The notes under the pieces: generated by a model
What the model was told of the DNA's origin: nothing
What the model saw: the letters and a program-made list of their open reading frames with translations, nothing else
The model's database searches: none
DNA from: DATGQT01 sp033720695
Lineage (GTDB): Bacteria > Bacteroidota > Rhodothermia > Rhodothermales > Rubricoccaceae
Length of the DNA: 8,487 nt
Direction: 5' to 3'
Assembly: GCA_033720695.1 (NCBI GenBank)
Contig: JAWWCA010000162.1
Location: 1-8,487 of the forward strand
Made by a program: the position numbers and the translations under genes
Part shown: piece by piece, positions 1-7,362 of the stretch
How positions within the stretch are numbered: position 1 is the first letter of the stretch
Layout: every line of letters begins with the position of its first letter

Positions 1-926
1 AGGCCGCCGTGCTGCGCCGACGCGGTGAACCACTGCCCCGGCGGCTCCTCGGCCGTGAAGTAGAGCACGGGCGGGTCGGGCTCGGCGTAGAGGTCGTCCA
101 CGACGCGGAGGAGGCGGAGCGCGTCGTCGGTGTCGCGGATGGTGATGCCTTCGATGAACAGGGCGTCGGGCGAGGCCAGGTCTCGGGCGAGGGCGCCGCG
201 CTCGGTCTCCGTCGCCAGGCGGAGGAGGTCCGGGAAGGCGATCCACCGCCGCTCGCCGCGGGCAGCGTCGAAGGCCGCCTGGAGGGCGGCGCGCGTGGCG
301 TCGGGGGGGCCAACGAAGGCGCGGCCGGGCTTGGCGAGCCGCTGCCGGAAGTCCTCGCCGCCGACGAACACGACGTGGTACTGGCGCCGGAACTCCTCGG
401 AGAGGAACCGCTCCAGGCGGTCGCGCCCGAACTCGGCCGAGACGAACCGCTCGGGCTCGGCGTTGCTCGTGGCCGCGACCGTGACGCCGAGGCGGCGGAG
501 CGTCTTGAGCACGCCGAGGAGGCGGACCTCGCTGGCGGGGTCGTCGAGCTCGACCTCGTCGAGGAGGAGGACGTCGACGCGCTCGGCGAGGGCGCGGGCG
601 TAGTCCTCGGGGCGCGCCGTGGCGCGGAAGAGGGTGCTGGAGTGCACGAACGCGCACGGCACGCCCGGGTGGAGGGCGCCGTAGAGCGCCGCGAGCAGGT
701 GGGTCTTCCCCGTCCCCACCGGCCCGACGAGGTAGAGCCCCGCGCCGAGGCCGTCGTCTGGTCGGAGCCAGCGGAAGAGGCGGGGGCGGCCGTGGCGACG
801 GCGGACGCGCTCGGCGAAGCGGCGGGCCTCCTGCAGGGCGCGGTCCTGCGAGGGCGTCTGCGGGCGGTAGCCCGCGAAGGAGGCGCCGTGGAAGCGCGCG
901 GGCGGGCGGTAGTCCGGCGCGCTCAT
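1..926 (-). CDS. ZapE/AFG1-like P-loop ATPase, partial (C-terminus beyond window)
   Basis: The frame is open from an ATG at 926 to the left edge, giving 308 residues without a stop. Visible features are a Walker A motif GPVGTGKTH (residues 68-76) after GLYLV, a Walker B motif VDVLLLDEVELDD (117-129) with D123 and E124, and a sensor-1-like AATSNAEPERF (151-161). About 25 residues later comes the family-like hydrophobic segment LFIEGITIRD (257-266), then VVDDLY and VLYFTAEEPP (275-296). This order fits the AFG1/ZapE family: in E. coli, ZapE is a Z-ring-associated ATPase, and the mitochondrial homologue AFG1/LACE1 acts in protein quality control. The Walker B region is diverged from the usual DEFxVxD form, and the hallmark C-terminal SRLxEM segment would lie outside the window. 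The start overlaps the EamA stop as ATGA (926-923), so translation is probably coupled. A DnaA/DnaC-type or other STAND-free AAA ATPase is the main alternative. Confidence 0.82.
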   Translation of the reverse strand, partial: MSAPDYRPPARFHGASFAGYRPQTPSQDRALQEARRFAERVRRRHGRPRLFRWLRPDDGLGAGLYLVGPVGTGKTHLLAALYGALHPGVPCAFVHSSTLFRATARPEDYARALAERVDVLLLDEVELDDPASEVRLLGVLKTLRRLGVTVAATSNAEPERFVSAEFGRDRLERFLSEEFRRQYHVVFVGGEDFRQRLAKPGRAFVGPPDATRAALQAAFDAARGERRWIAFPDLLRLATETERGALARDLASPDALFIEGITIRDTDDALRLLRVVDDLYAEPDPPVLYFTAEEPPGQWFTASAQHGG

Positions 927-1828
927 GCAGACGGGACGGCGTCGGGTGCGGGCTCGGCCGGCTCGTCCGTCGTTGCCAGCCAGGCGGCGCCGAGGACGAG
1001 GGCGCCGCCCGCGAGGCCGAGGAGCCCGAGGCGCTCGCCGAGGAGGAGGACGCCGCGGGCGGCGCCCACGACGGGCTCCAGGTTGCCGAAGACGCCCGCC
1101 TTCGCGGCCTCGACGCGCTGGAGCCCCCAGTTCCACAGCCCGAACGTGAGCGCGGTGCACAGCAGCCCGAGGCCGAGGAGCGCACCCCACGTGAGGGCCG
1201 CGAGGCGGACGGGCGGCGCCCCGTCGAGCGCCCACGCGAGCGGCAGCAGCCACCCGATGCCGAGGAGGAACTGGAGGCCGGTGGCGGCGGCCACGCCGAG
1301 TCGCCGCGCGAGCCGCCGCGTCGTGAGCGTCCACGCCACGGCGGCCAGCATCGAGACGAACACGAGGGTGTCGCCGAGAAGGGTACGGCCGGGGCCCGGG
1401 CTGCCCACGAGGAGACCCACGCCGACGACCGAGAGCGCGGTGGCGGCCCACGTTGTCCGCCCCGGCCGCTCGCCGTCGAACAGCGCCGCCGCCACGGCCA
1501 GCGACGGCGGCGCCACGCCGACGAGGAGGGCGGCGCTGGAGGCCGTCGTGCGGTCGAGCCCCTCGAACTGGAGGACGAACATCACCGGCCCCATCAGGAA
1601 CGAACTCCCCACGAGGAGGCCGAGGTGCCGCCGCGCTGCCTGCCACCCTGCGCGGGGGACGAACGGGACGAGCACGGCCGCCGCCAGCACGAACCGGTAG
1701 AGGACGAGCGACGGCGCACCCATCTCGCGGAGCGCCACCTTGCCGAGGAGGAACGAGGTCCCCCACAGCACGCCCGCCGTCGCGAAGGCGAGATAGGCGA
1801 GGCGGCGGGTCGGGGGGAGGGCGGGCAC
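923..1828 (-). CDS. EamA-family (DMT superfamily) transporter
   Basis: This is an integral membrane protein of 301 residues, the usual EamA length, with two homologous halves of about five helices each (roughly residues 11-141 and 152-285). Landmarks are WGTSFLLGK (22-30) in the first helix, GLDRTTASSAALLVG (90-104) in the first half, and WNWGLQRVEAAKAGVF (232-247) with NLEPVVGA (249-256) in the second. These match the helix 3-4 signature of EamA proteins. Family members export amino acids, nucleobases or other small metabolites; the substrate here cannot be told. I chose the GTG at 1828 because it lies just before the first helix. The frame stays open upstream to an ATG at 2101, but that extension is Arg/Ala/Pro-rich, not protein-like, and would overlap the divergent PIG-L gene. 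No Shine-Dalgarno sequence is visible. The stop overlaps the next gene's ATG (ATGA), indicating a two-gene operon. Confidence 0.9.
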   Translation of the reverse strand: MPALPPTRRLAYLAFATAGVLWGTSFLLGKVALREMGAPSLVLYRFVLAAAVLVPFVPRAGWQAARRHLGLLVGSSFLMGPVMFVLQFEGLDRTTASSAALLVGVAPPSLAVAAALFDGERPGRTTWAATALSVVGVGLLVGSPGPGRTLLGDTLVFVSMLAAVAWTLTTRRLARRLGVAAATGLQFLLGIGWLLPLAWALDGAPPVRLAALTWGALLGLGLLCTALTFGLWNWGLQRVEAAKAGVFGNLEPVVGAARGVLLLGERLGLLGLAGGALVLGAAWLATTDEPAEPAPDAVPSA

Positions 1829-1852
1829 GGGCGGTGGACGGCGGACGGGCCC

Positions 1853-1887
1853 GCAAGTTCTCGCTGCCGGGCCGTTCCCGTCGTCAA
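1853..1887 (-). promoter_or_regulatory. Weak candidate promoter for the EamA-ZapE unit
   Basis: On the minus strand, TTGACG (1887-1882) is followed after 21 bases by GAACTTGC (1860-1853). The latter loosely resembles the Bacteroidota -7 element TAnnTTTG but lacks the TA and one T. A start site near 1846 would leave about 18 bases before the GTG. The TTGACG lies between two copies of the GCCGTTCCC repeat, so repression by a bound protein is conceivable. The match is poor and this is a guess from position. Confidence 0.22.
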
Positions 1888-1916
1888 GCCGTTCCCAATT
1901 CAGGCGGGGGGAACGG
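1871..1916. repeat. Three-copy GCCGTTCCC repeat between divergent genes (possible operator)
   Basis: GCCGTTCCC occurs directly at 1871-1879 and 1888-1896, 17 bases apart, and its inverse GGGAACGG lies at 1909-1916. The second and third copies form an 8-bp inverted repeat with a 12-base spacer. The cluster sits in the 136-base gap between the leftward EamA start and the rightward PIG-L start, where a shared regulator would bind. It could instead form an RNA hairpin or be chance in GC-rich DNA. Confidence 0.4.
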
Positions 1917-1964
1917 GGGGCAGCGGTCGGGGGTCTGCACGCGGCCGCCACCCGCCGCTCGCCG

Positions 1965-4274
1965 ATGCCGCTCCCGACCCGCCTGCTCGCCCTCTCGGCC
2001 CTCCTCGCCCTGCCCCTCGCCGCGCCCGCGCAGGACGGCGCGCCCCGCGCCCTCGTGGTGATGAACCTCGCGGCCCACCCGGACGACGAGGACGGCGCCA
2101 CGCTCGCCTACTACCGCCACCACGAAGGGGCCCTCGCCCCCTCCGTCATCTTCACGCGCGGCGAGGGCGGGCAGAACGAGGCCGGGCCCGACCTCTACGA
2201 GCGGCTCGGCGCCATCCGCACCGTCGAGACGGAGCAGGCCGCGCGCATCCTCGGCACGCAGGTGCACTTCCTCAACTTCTACGACTTCGGGTTCTCGAAG
2301 CACGCCGCCGAGACGTACCGCGAGTGGAGCCGGCCGCGCCGCGGCTTCTGGGACGCCGAGGGGCCGCCGATCTCGGAGGCCGCCGGGCGCGACACCGTCA
2401 CGGCCCGCCTCGTCCACCTCATCCGCACGCTCAAGCCCGACGTCCTCTTCACCAACCACGACACGACGACGGTGTGGCCGCGGGCGCAGCACGGGCACCA
2501 CCAGGTCGTCGGGCTGAGCGCGTGGGAGGCGTTCGAGAAGGCCGCCGACCCGGCCTACCATCCCGAGCAGCTGGCGGAGGAGGGCGTGGACCTCTGGCAG
2601 CCGAGCCGCCTCTTCGTCCGCCAGTTCCGCCCGGACGGGACGCACGACGTGGCCGTGCCGGTGAGCGACCCCTGCCCGACAAGCCGGACCCTCCAAGACA
2701 CGCCCGGCTGCTCCGACCTCGCCGTCGAGGCGGCCGCGCAGCACGTCTCCCAGGGCTTCGACAAGTTCGCCGACCGGTTCCGCCGCGACACGACGTACTT
2801 CGTGCTCTACCGCCGCGCCGACGGCGTGCCCCCGCTCCCCGACGGGGCCACCGACCTCGCGGCCGGGCTGCCGGAGCGGCCGGAGGCGCTGCGCCTGCCC
2901 ACGCGCTACCTCCTCGATAGCGGCCGCCTCGCACCCTACCCCGGCCTCCAGGTGGGCGAGACGGTGGCCGTGCCGGGGCAGGCGGTGACCGTCACGTGGC
3001 CGGAGGACCCCCGGACCCGCGGCGGGCGACTCGCCATCTCGCTCGGCGACGGATCGGTCGACGCCCCGCTCCGCGACGGGTCTCTCGTCCTCCGCGTGCC
3101 CGACGCCGCCGCGCCGACCGCGCCCCGCCACCGCTACCAGTACGACCGCTTCCTCAGCCGTCCGCCGATCCACTACACCGTGTCGGAGCCGGGGGGGAGC
3201 GCTGCACGCACGCGCTACGGCGGCTACCTCCCGCTCGAGGTCGTCCCGCCCGTCGTCGTCGACCTCGACCCGGCGCCGGTCCGGCTGGTCGCCGGGGACA
3301 ACGCCGTCCCCGTCGCGGTGCGGACCCACGACCCGGCGGCCGACGCGGTGCGCCTCACGCTGGAGGTGACCGACGGGAGCGGGGCCGTCGTCGCTACCGA
3401 CGCCGCGACGCTCGCGCCCGCCGACACGGCCGCCGTCCTCCACGCCCGGCTCGCCGAGGGCGCCGCGCCGGGCGCCTACGCCGTCCGGGTGACGGCGGAG
3501 GCCACGCCCACGAGCGCGCCGGCCGACCCCTACCGGGTGACGCGCCCGGCGGCGGTGCTGCCGGACGTGCGGGTGGCCGAGGGGCTCCGCGTCGGGTTCG
3601 TCCGCTCCTACGACCGCGTCACCGAGGACGCCCTGCGCGCCATGGGCGCCGAGGTCGTCGTCCTCGACTCGACGGCCCTCGCCGCAGGCGCCTTCGACGG
3701 CCTCGACACCGTCGTCCTCGACATCCGCGCCTACCTCGTTCGCCCCGACCTCCGCGCGCACAACGACCGCCTCCTCGACTGGGTGCGCGACGGGGGCCAC
3801 CTCGTGGTGGGCTACCACAAGCTGTTCGAGTGGAACGCCGGAGGCAACACGGGCGGCTTCTTCGACACCCTCGTCGAGGTGCCGGAGGGGGGGTGGGCAC
3901 CGTACCCGCTCCGCCTCGGCCGTGACCGCGTGACGATGGAGGACGCGCCCGTCGAGCTCCTCGCGCCCGGGCACGCCGTCTTCCGCGCGCCCCACGCCAT
4001 CGCGGCGGCCGACTGGGACGGCTGGGTGCAGGAGCGCGGGCTCTACTTCCCGAGCGAGTACGACGCCCGCTACCAGGAGCTCGTCGGCGTCGGCGACGCC
4101 GGGGAGGCGCCGCTCCGGGGCGGCCTCCTCCTGGCCGAGGCGGGGGAGGGGACGTACCTCTACAGCCCGCTCGTCTTCTACCGCCAGCTGGAGGCGCTCA
4201 ACCCCGGCGCGTGGCGGCTCTTCGCCAACCTCGTCAGCCTCCCCCTCGTGGAGGAGGGCGGGATGGGTGGCTAG
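1965..4274 (+). CDS. Secreted PIG-L (LmbE-like) deacetylase with C-terminal glutamine-amidotransferase-like domain
   Basis: The protein has 769 residues. Residues 1-23 look like a signal peptide: one Arg, the hydrophobic core LLALSALLALPLAA, then an APAQ cleavage-like site. The PIG-L domain (about 28-290) carries the metal-site motif AHPDDE (37-42), with H38 and D41 as expected zinc ligands, then TRGEGGQNE (64-72) and the later His cluster QHGHHQ (175-180) that should supply the third ligand. Residues about 325-520 are beta-rich and Ig-like, including YLPLEVVPPV (421-430). Residues about 540-760 resemble class I glutamine-amidotransferase-like (ThuA-like) folds: LRVGFVRSYD, TVVLDIRAY, WVRDGGHLVVGYHKL. 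I see no Cys nucleophile there, so that domain is probably non-catalytic. PIG-L enzymes remove N-acetyl groups from sugars such as GlcNAc conjugates; the substrate of these large secreted forms is not established. It is much longer than bacillithiol BshB1 or MshB (about 240-300 residues) and exported, so a thiol-biosynthesis role is unlikely. It stands alone, divergent from EamA and convergent with the M32 gene. Confidence 0.92.
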   Translation: MPLPTRLLALSALLALPLAAPAQDGAPRALVVMNLAAHPDDEDGATLAYYRHHEGALAPSVIFTRGEGGQNEAGPDLYERLGAIRTVETEQAARILGTQVHFLNFYDFGFSKHAAETYREWSRPRRGFWDAEGPPISEAAGRDTVTARLVHLIRTLKPDVLFTNHDTTTVWPRAQHGHHQVVGLSAWEAFEKAADPAYHPEQLAEEGVDLWQPSRLFVRQFRPDGTHDVAVPVSDPCPTSRTLQDTPGCSDLAVEAAAQHVSQGFDKFADRFRRDTTYFVLYRRADGVPPLPDGATDLAAGLPERPEALRLPTRYLLDSGRLAPYPGLQVGETVAVPGQAVTVTWPEDPRTRGGRLAISLGDGSVDAPLRDGSLVLRVPDAAAPTAPRHRYQYDRFLSRPPIHYTVSEPGGSAARTRYGGYLPLEVVPPVVVDLDPAPVRLVAGDNAVPVAVRTHDPAADAVRLTLEVTDGSGAVVATDAATLAPADTAAVLHARLAEGAAPGAYAVRVTAEATPTSAPADPYRVTRPAAVLPDVRVAEGLRVGFVRSYDRVTEDALRAMGAEVVVLDSTALAAGAFDGLDTVVLDIRAYLVRPDLRAHNDRLLDWVRDGGHLVVGYHKLFEWNAGGNTGGFFDTLVEVPEGGWAPYPLRLGRDRVTMEDAPVELLAPGHAVFRAPHAIAAADWDGWVQERGLYFPSEYDARYQELVGVGDAGEAPLRGGLLLAEAGEGTYLYSPLVFYRQLEALNPGAWRLFANLVSLPLVEEGGMGG

Positions 4275-4300
4275 CGTGCGCCTGTGCGCCGGCGCTCACG
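4275..4300. terminator. Imperfect hairpin between convergent genes
   Basis: CGTGCGCC (4275-4282) can pair with GGCG-CT-CACG (4291-4300), leaving a 2-base bulge and an 8-base loop. It fills the whole 21-base gap between the PIG-L stop and the M32 stop and reaches into the M32 stop codon. There is no T tract on either strand, so it is a weak terminator candidate supported mainly by its position. Confidence 0.25.
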
Positions 4301-5843
4301 CCAGTCCGTAGAGGGCGCCGAACTTCTCCCGGGCGTAGGCCAGCCACGGCGCGGCCGAGAGCGGCCCGCCCGTCGTCTCCTGGAGGATCTGGCGGGCGGA
4401 GCGGACGCGGCCCCAGCGGTGGACGTGCTGGCGCATCCAGTCGAGGAGCGGGCGGTACTCGCCGCGGGCGAAGGCCTCGTCGAGGTCGCCGAGGTCGCGG
4501 CGGGCGGCCTCGAAGAGCTGGGCGCTCATGAGGGTGCCGAGGGTGTAGGTGGGGAAGTAGCCGATCGCCCCCAGCGCCCAGTGGATGTCCTGCAGGCACC
4601 CGTCGGCGTCGCTCGGCGGCGTGAGGCCGAGGAACGCCTCCATCCGTGCGGCCCAGGCGTCCGGCACGTCGGCCACGGCCAGGCGCCCGGCCACGAACTC
4701 GCGCTCGATCTCGAACCGGAGGAGGATGTGGAGGTGGTACGTCAGCTCGTCGGCCTCGACGCGGATGAGGCTGGGCGCGACGCGGTTGACGGCGCGGTAG
4801 AGGGCCTCGGCGTCCGCGCTGGCGAGGGCCTCGGGGAAGTGTGCCTGCGCGCGCGGCAGCCAGAACGTCCAGAACGCCCGGCTGCGTGCCACCTGGTTCT
4901 CCCAGAGCCGCGACTGGCTCTCGTGCACGCCGAGCGAGGTGCCGTCGGCGAGGGGCGAGCGGTCGAGCGCCGGGTCCACGCCCTGCTCGTAGAGCGCGTG
5001 GCCCACCTCGTGGACGGTGCCGAAGAAGGCCGTCGGGAAGAACGCCTCGTCGAGCCGCGTCGTGATGCGGACGTCGGTCGTGGCGAAGGCCGTCGTGAAG
5101 GGGTGGGCCGAGCGGTCCTGCCGCCCCCGGTCGAGGTCGTAGCCGAGGGCGCGGGCCACCTCCAGGCCGAAGGCCCACTGCGCCGCCTCCGGGTAGCGCC
5201 GGCGGAGGAGGGCGTCGTCCGGCGGGGGCCGGTCGGCGATGGCCTCGACGAGGGGGACGAGGTGGGCGCGGAGGTCGGCGAAGACGGCGGCGATCTCGTC
5301 GGTCGTGGCGCCGGGCTCGTAGGCGTCGAGGAGGGCGTCGTAGAGCGGCTCGTCGCTGAGCGTCATGCCCTCCGCCGCGCGCTCCTCTTGGAGGAGGGGG
5401 AGGAGGCGCTCGGCCTGCTCGCGGTTGAGGTCGAGGATCCGCTGGAGGTGGGGGGCGAAGCGGCCGACGTCGCTCGCGGCGCGGGCCGCCTTCCAGGCGT
5501 CGAGGGCGTGGCCCTTCGCCTCGGCGAGGGCCGCCACGAGCGCCGACGGCAGCCGCGTCGCACGGGCCCAGTCGCGGCGGGTGACGCGGACGAGCGCGCG
5601 GTCGGGGTGGTCCTCGTCGAGCCCCTCGGTCTCCCCGTCCGCCGCCTCCAGCCAGGCGCCGACGGCGTCGTCGGTGAACCGCTCGTGCGCGAGGCGGCGG
5701 AGCGTGGCCACCTGGGTTGCGCGGGCCTCGGCCCCGCCCGGCGGGAGGTACGTCTCCTGGTCCCATTCGAGGACGGCGGCGGCGCGGTTCAGGTCGAAGA
5801 CCTCGGCGAGGCGCTCGCGGAGCGGCGGGAGGGCGTCGGGCAT
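4296..5843 (-). CDS. M32-family metallocarboxypeptidase (Taq carboxypeptidase type)
   Basis: This cytoplasmic zinc carboxypeptidase has 515 residues, the standard M32 length of about 500, and should remove C-terminal residues from peptides with broad specificity. All M32 hallmarks appear in order: LEWDQETYLPPGG (25-37), HPF (247-249), DVRITTR (257-263), the zinc motif HEVGH (278-282) with catalytic E279, HESQSR (307-312) with E308 as third ligand, IRVEADELTYHLHI (360-373), and LQDIHWALGAIGYFPTYTLG (417-436). No signal peptide is seen. The ATG at 5843 begins the family's typical N-terminus (LRERLAEVFDLNRAAAVLEWDQ), so the start is secure; no Shine-Dalgarno sequence precedes it. It follows the fused permease gene by 55 bases on the same strand and may be read through from it, although an independent promoter is possible. 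The functional link to the importer is unknown; peptide recycling is a housekeeping role. Confidence 0.96.
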   Translation of the reverse strand: MPDALPPLRERLAEVFDLNRAAAVLEWDQETYLPPGGAEARATQVATLRRLAHERFTDDAVGAWLEAADGETEGLDEDHPDRALVRVTRRDWARATRLPSALVAALAEAKGHALDAWKAARAASDVGRFAPHLQRILDLNREQAERLLPLLQEERAAEGMTLSDEPLYDALLDAYEPGATTDEIAAVFADLRAHLVPLVEAIADRPPPDDALLRRRYPEAAQWAFGLEVARALGYDLDRGRQDRSAHPFTTAFATTDVRITTRLDEAFFPTAFFGTVHEVGHALYEQGVDPALDRSPLADGTSLGVHESQSRLWENQVARSRAFWTFWLPRAQAHFPEALASADAEALYRAVNRVAPSLIRVEADELTYHLHILLRFEIEREFVAGRLAVADVPDAWAARMEAFLGLTPPSDADGCLQDIHWALGAIGYFPTYTLGTLMSAQLFEAARRDLGDLDEAFARGEYRPLLDWMRQHVHRWGRVRSARQILQETTGGPLSAAPWLAYAREKFGALYGLA

Positions 5844-5898
5844 CGGGGGGGCGGGAAGGGGGGCGGAGGCGAGAAGATCGCACCGGCCGCCTCCGCCG

Positions 5899-7362
5899 TC
5901 ACAGCCGCAGGCCCTTCGGGACGAGCACGCGCTCGGCGCCCTCGAAGAGGCCCTGGGCGAGGAGCGCCAGGAGCGCCGCGGGCACGGCCCCTTCGAGGAT
6001 GAGCGCGGTGTCGTCGAGCCGGATGCCGGTGAGGATGGGCTGCCCGTAGCCGCCGGCGCCGATGAGCGCGCCGAGCGTGGCCGTGCCGATGTTGATGACG
6101 GCGCTCGTCTTGACGCCGGCCAGGATGCTCGGGAGCGCGAGCGGCAGCTCGACGCGCCGGAGCCGCGCGCCCGGCGGCAGCCCCAGCGCCTCGGCCGACT
6201 CCCGGAGGGGGAGCGGGATGCCCTTCAGCCCGGCGTGCGTGTTCCGCACGATGGGGAGCAGGCTGTAGAGGAACAGCGCCGCCATGGCCGGCGCCGCGCC
6301 GATGCCGAGGAGCGGGATCATGAACACGAGGAGGGCGAGGGCCGGGATCGTGTAGAGCACGCCGACGACGCCGAGGACGGGCTGCTCCAGCCACCCCACC
6401 TTCGCCGCCACGATGCCGAGGGGGATGGCGGCCAGGATGGCGGCGAGGAGGGAGAGGCCCACGAGGACGAGGTGCTCGGCGGTGTGGCGCCACAGCCGCG
6501 CCCAGAACCCCGCCACCGTTACCTCGGCCTCCACGGCCAGCGCCTCGCCGAGGAAGTCCGCGGCCACCACGGGCTCGGGCACGCGCTCCAGCTTGGCGCG
6601 CGCGTTGAGGCGCTGCATCGTGCCGGCGTCGAGGCGCCCGGCCAGGCGCGCGAGGGCGGCGGCGGCGGGCGGTGGCAGGTCGAGGCGGTAGAGGTAGACG
6701 GCGCGGTACTCGGGGAAGAAGGCGCGGTCGTCGCGGAGGACGCGGAGGCCGTAGTAGGCGATCTCGGCGTCGGTGGCGTAGAGGTCGGTGAGGGCGATGG
6801 CGCCGTCGGCGAGGGCGCGGTAGGCGAGGTCGTGGTCGAGGCCGCGGACGTCCTGCTGCGGCAGGGCGTAGGCGTCGCGGAGGCCGGGCCAGCCGTCGGC
6901 CCGGTCCATGAACTCGTTCGTGAACCCGAAGGCGAGGCCCGGGTGCGCCCGGAGGTCCGAGATCGTCTCGATGCCCAGGCGGGCGGCGGCGGCCTCGGGC
7001 ATCCCCAGCGCGTAGGTGTTGTCGAAGCCGAGCGGCGCCGTCATGCCCAGCCCGAGGCCGGCGAGGTGGGCGCGGAGGGCGGCCTCGTCCGGCAGCGACG
7101 CGTCGGCGAGAATCTCCTGGAGGAGGGTGCCGGTGTACTCGGGGTAGGTGTCGAGGTCGCCGCGGCGGAGCGCCTCCCACAGCACGCGCGTGCCGCCGAC
7201 CTCGGCGCGGTGCCGCGCCTCGAACCCGGCGTCGCGGAGCAGCTGGGCTCCCATCTCTCCCAGGATCACCGACTCGGTGAACTTCTTGGACCCCACGACG
7301 AGGGGCCGGTCGGGCGCCGGGCCGGGCGCCCGGGCGAGCAGGAGGAGGGCGAGGACGATCAT
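5899..7362 (-). CDS. Fused substrate-binding protein/permease of an OpuC/YehZ-type ABC importer
   Basis: The protein has 487 residues in two parts. Residues about 20-275 form an OpuAC-type substrate-binding domain with VGSKKFTES (23-31), LDTYPEYTGT (70-79), GFDNTYAL (112-119) and TDLYATDAEI (192-201), which are ligand-pocket segments of betaine/choline-type binding proteins. Residues about 296-475 form a permease domain with about five helices (near 296-318, 325-352, 357-373, 417-437, 453-474) and the EAA-type coupling loop ESAEALGLPPGARLRRVELP (388-407). The N-terminus MIVLALLLLARAP is a minimal signal or anchor, with a very short core and no basic residue before it; no in-frame alternative start lies close upstream. 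The likely substrate is glycine betaine, choline, carnitine or a relative such as ergothioneine; the sequence does not decide. The ATG overlaps the ATPase stop (ATGA at 7362-7359), so the two are translationally coupled. In known fusions (OpuABC, EgtU) the permease comes first; here the binding domain does. Confidence 0.93.
   Translation of the reverse strand: MIVLALLLLARAPGPAPDRPLVVGSKKFTESVILGEMGAQLLRDAGFEARHRAEVGGTRVLWEALRRGDLDTYPEYTGTLLQEILADASLPDEAALRAHLAGLGLGMTAPLGFDNTYALGMPEAAAARLGIETISDLRAHPGLAFGFTNEFMDRADGWPGLRDAYALPQQDVRGLDHDLAYRALADGAIALTDLYATDAEIAYYGLRVLRDDRAFFPEYRAVYLYRLDLPPPAAAALARLAGRLDAGTMQRLNARAKLERVPEPVVAADFLGEALAVEAEVTVAGFWARLWRHTAEHLVLVGLSLLAAILAAIPLGIVAAKVGWLEQPVLGVVGVLYTIPALALLVFMIPLLGIGAAPAMAALFLYSLLPIVRNTHAGLKGIPLPLRESAEALGLPPGARLRRVELPLALPSILAGVKTSAVINIGTATLGALIGAGGYGQPILTGIRLDDTALILEGAVPAALLALLAQGLFEGAERVLVPKGLRL

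Noticed and set aside
9..1700. Long plus-strand open frame of 563 codons
   Set aside because: It is antisense to the ZapE-like and EamA genes, rich in Arg/Glu/Ala/Gly with no recognisable domain, and arises from GC-biased codons of the real minus-strand genes.
1829..2101. Upstream extension of the EamA gene to an ATG at 2101
   Set aside because: The added 91 residues are Arg/Ala/Pro-rich without helices, and the extension would overlap the signal peptide of the divergent PIG-L gene. The GTG at 1828 gives a normal EamA length.
1884..3995. 703-codon minus-strand open frame opposite the PIG-L gene
   Set aside because: It is low complexity (Val/Gly/Arg/Glu), whereas the plus strand carries an unmistakable AHPDDE deacetylase with a signal peptide.
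1965..4274. PIG-L gene as part of bacillithiol or mycothiol synthesis
   Set aside because: The protein is exported and about three times longer than BshB or MshB, and no glycosyltransferase or ligase partner is nearby.
4284..6002. 572-codon plus-strand frame opposite the M32 gene
   Set aside because: It is a mirror of M32 codons with no domain, and the HEVGH and HESQSR motifs lie on the minus strand.
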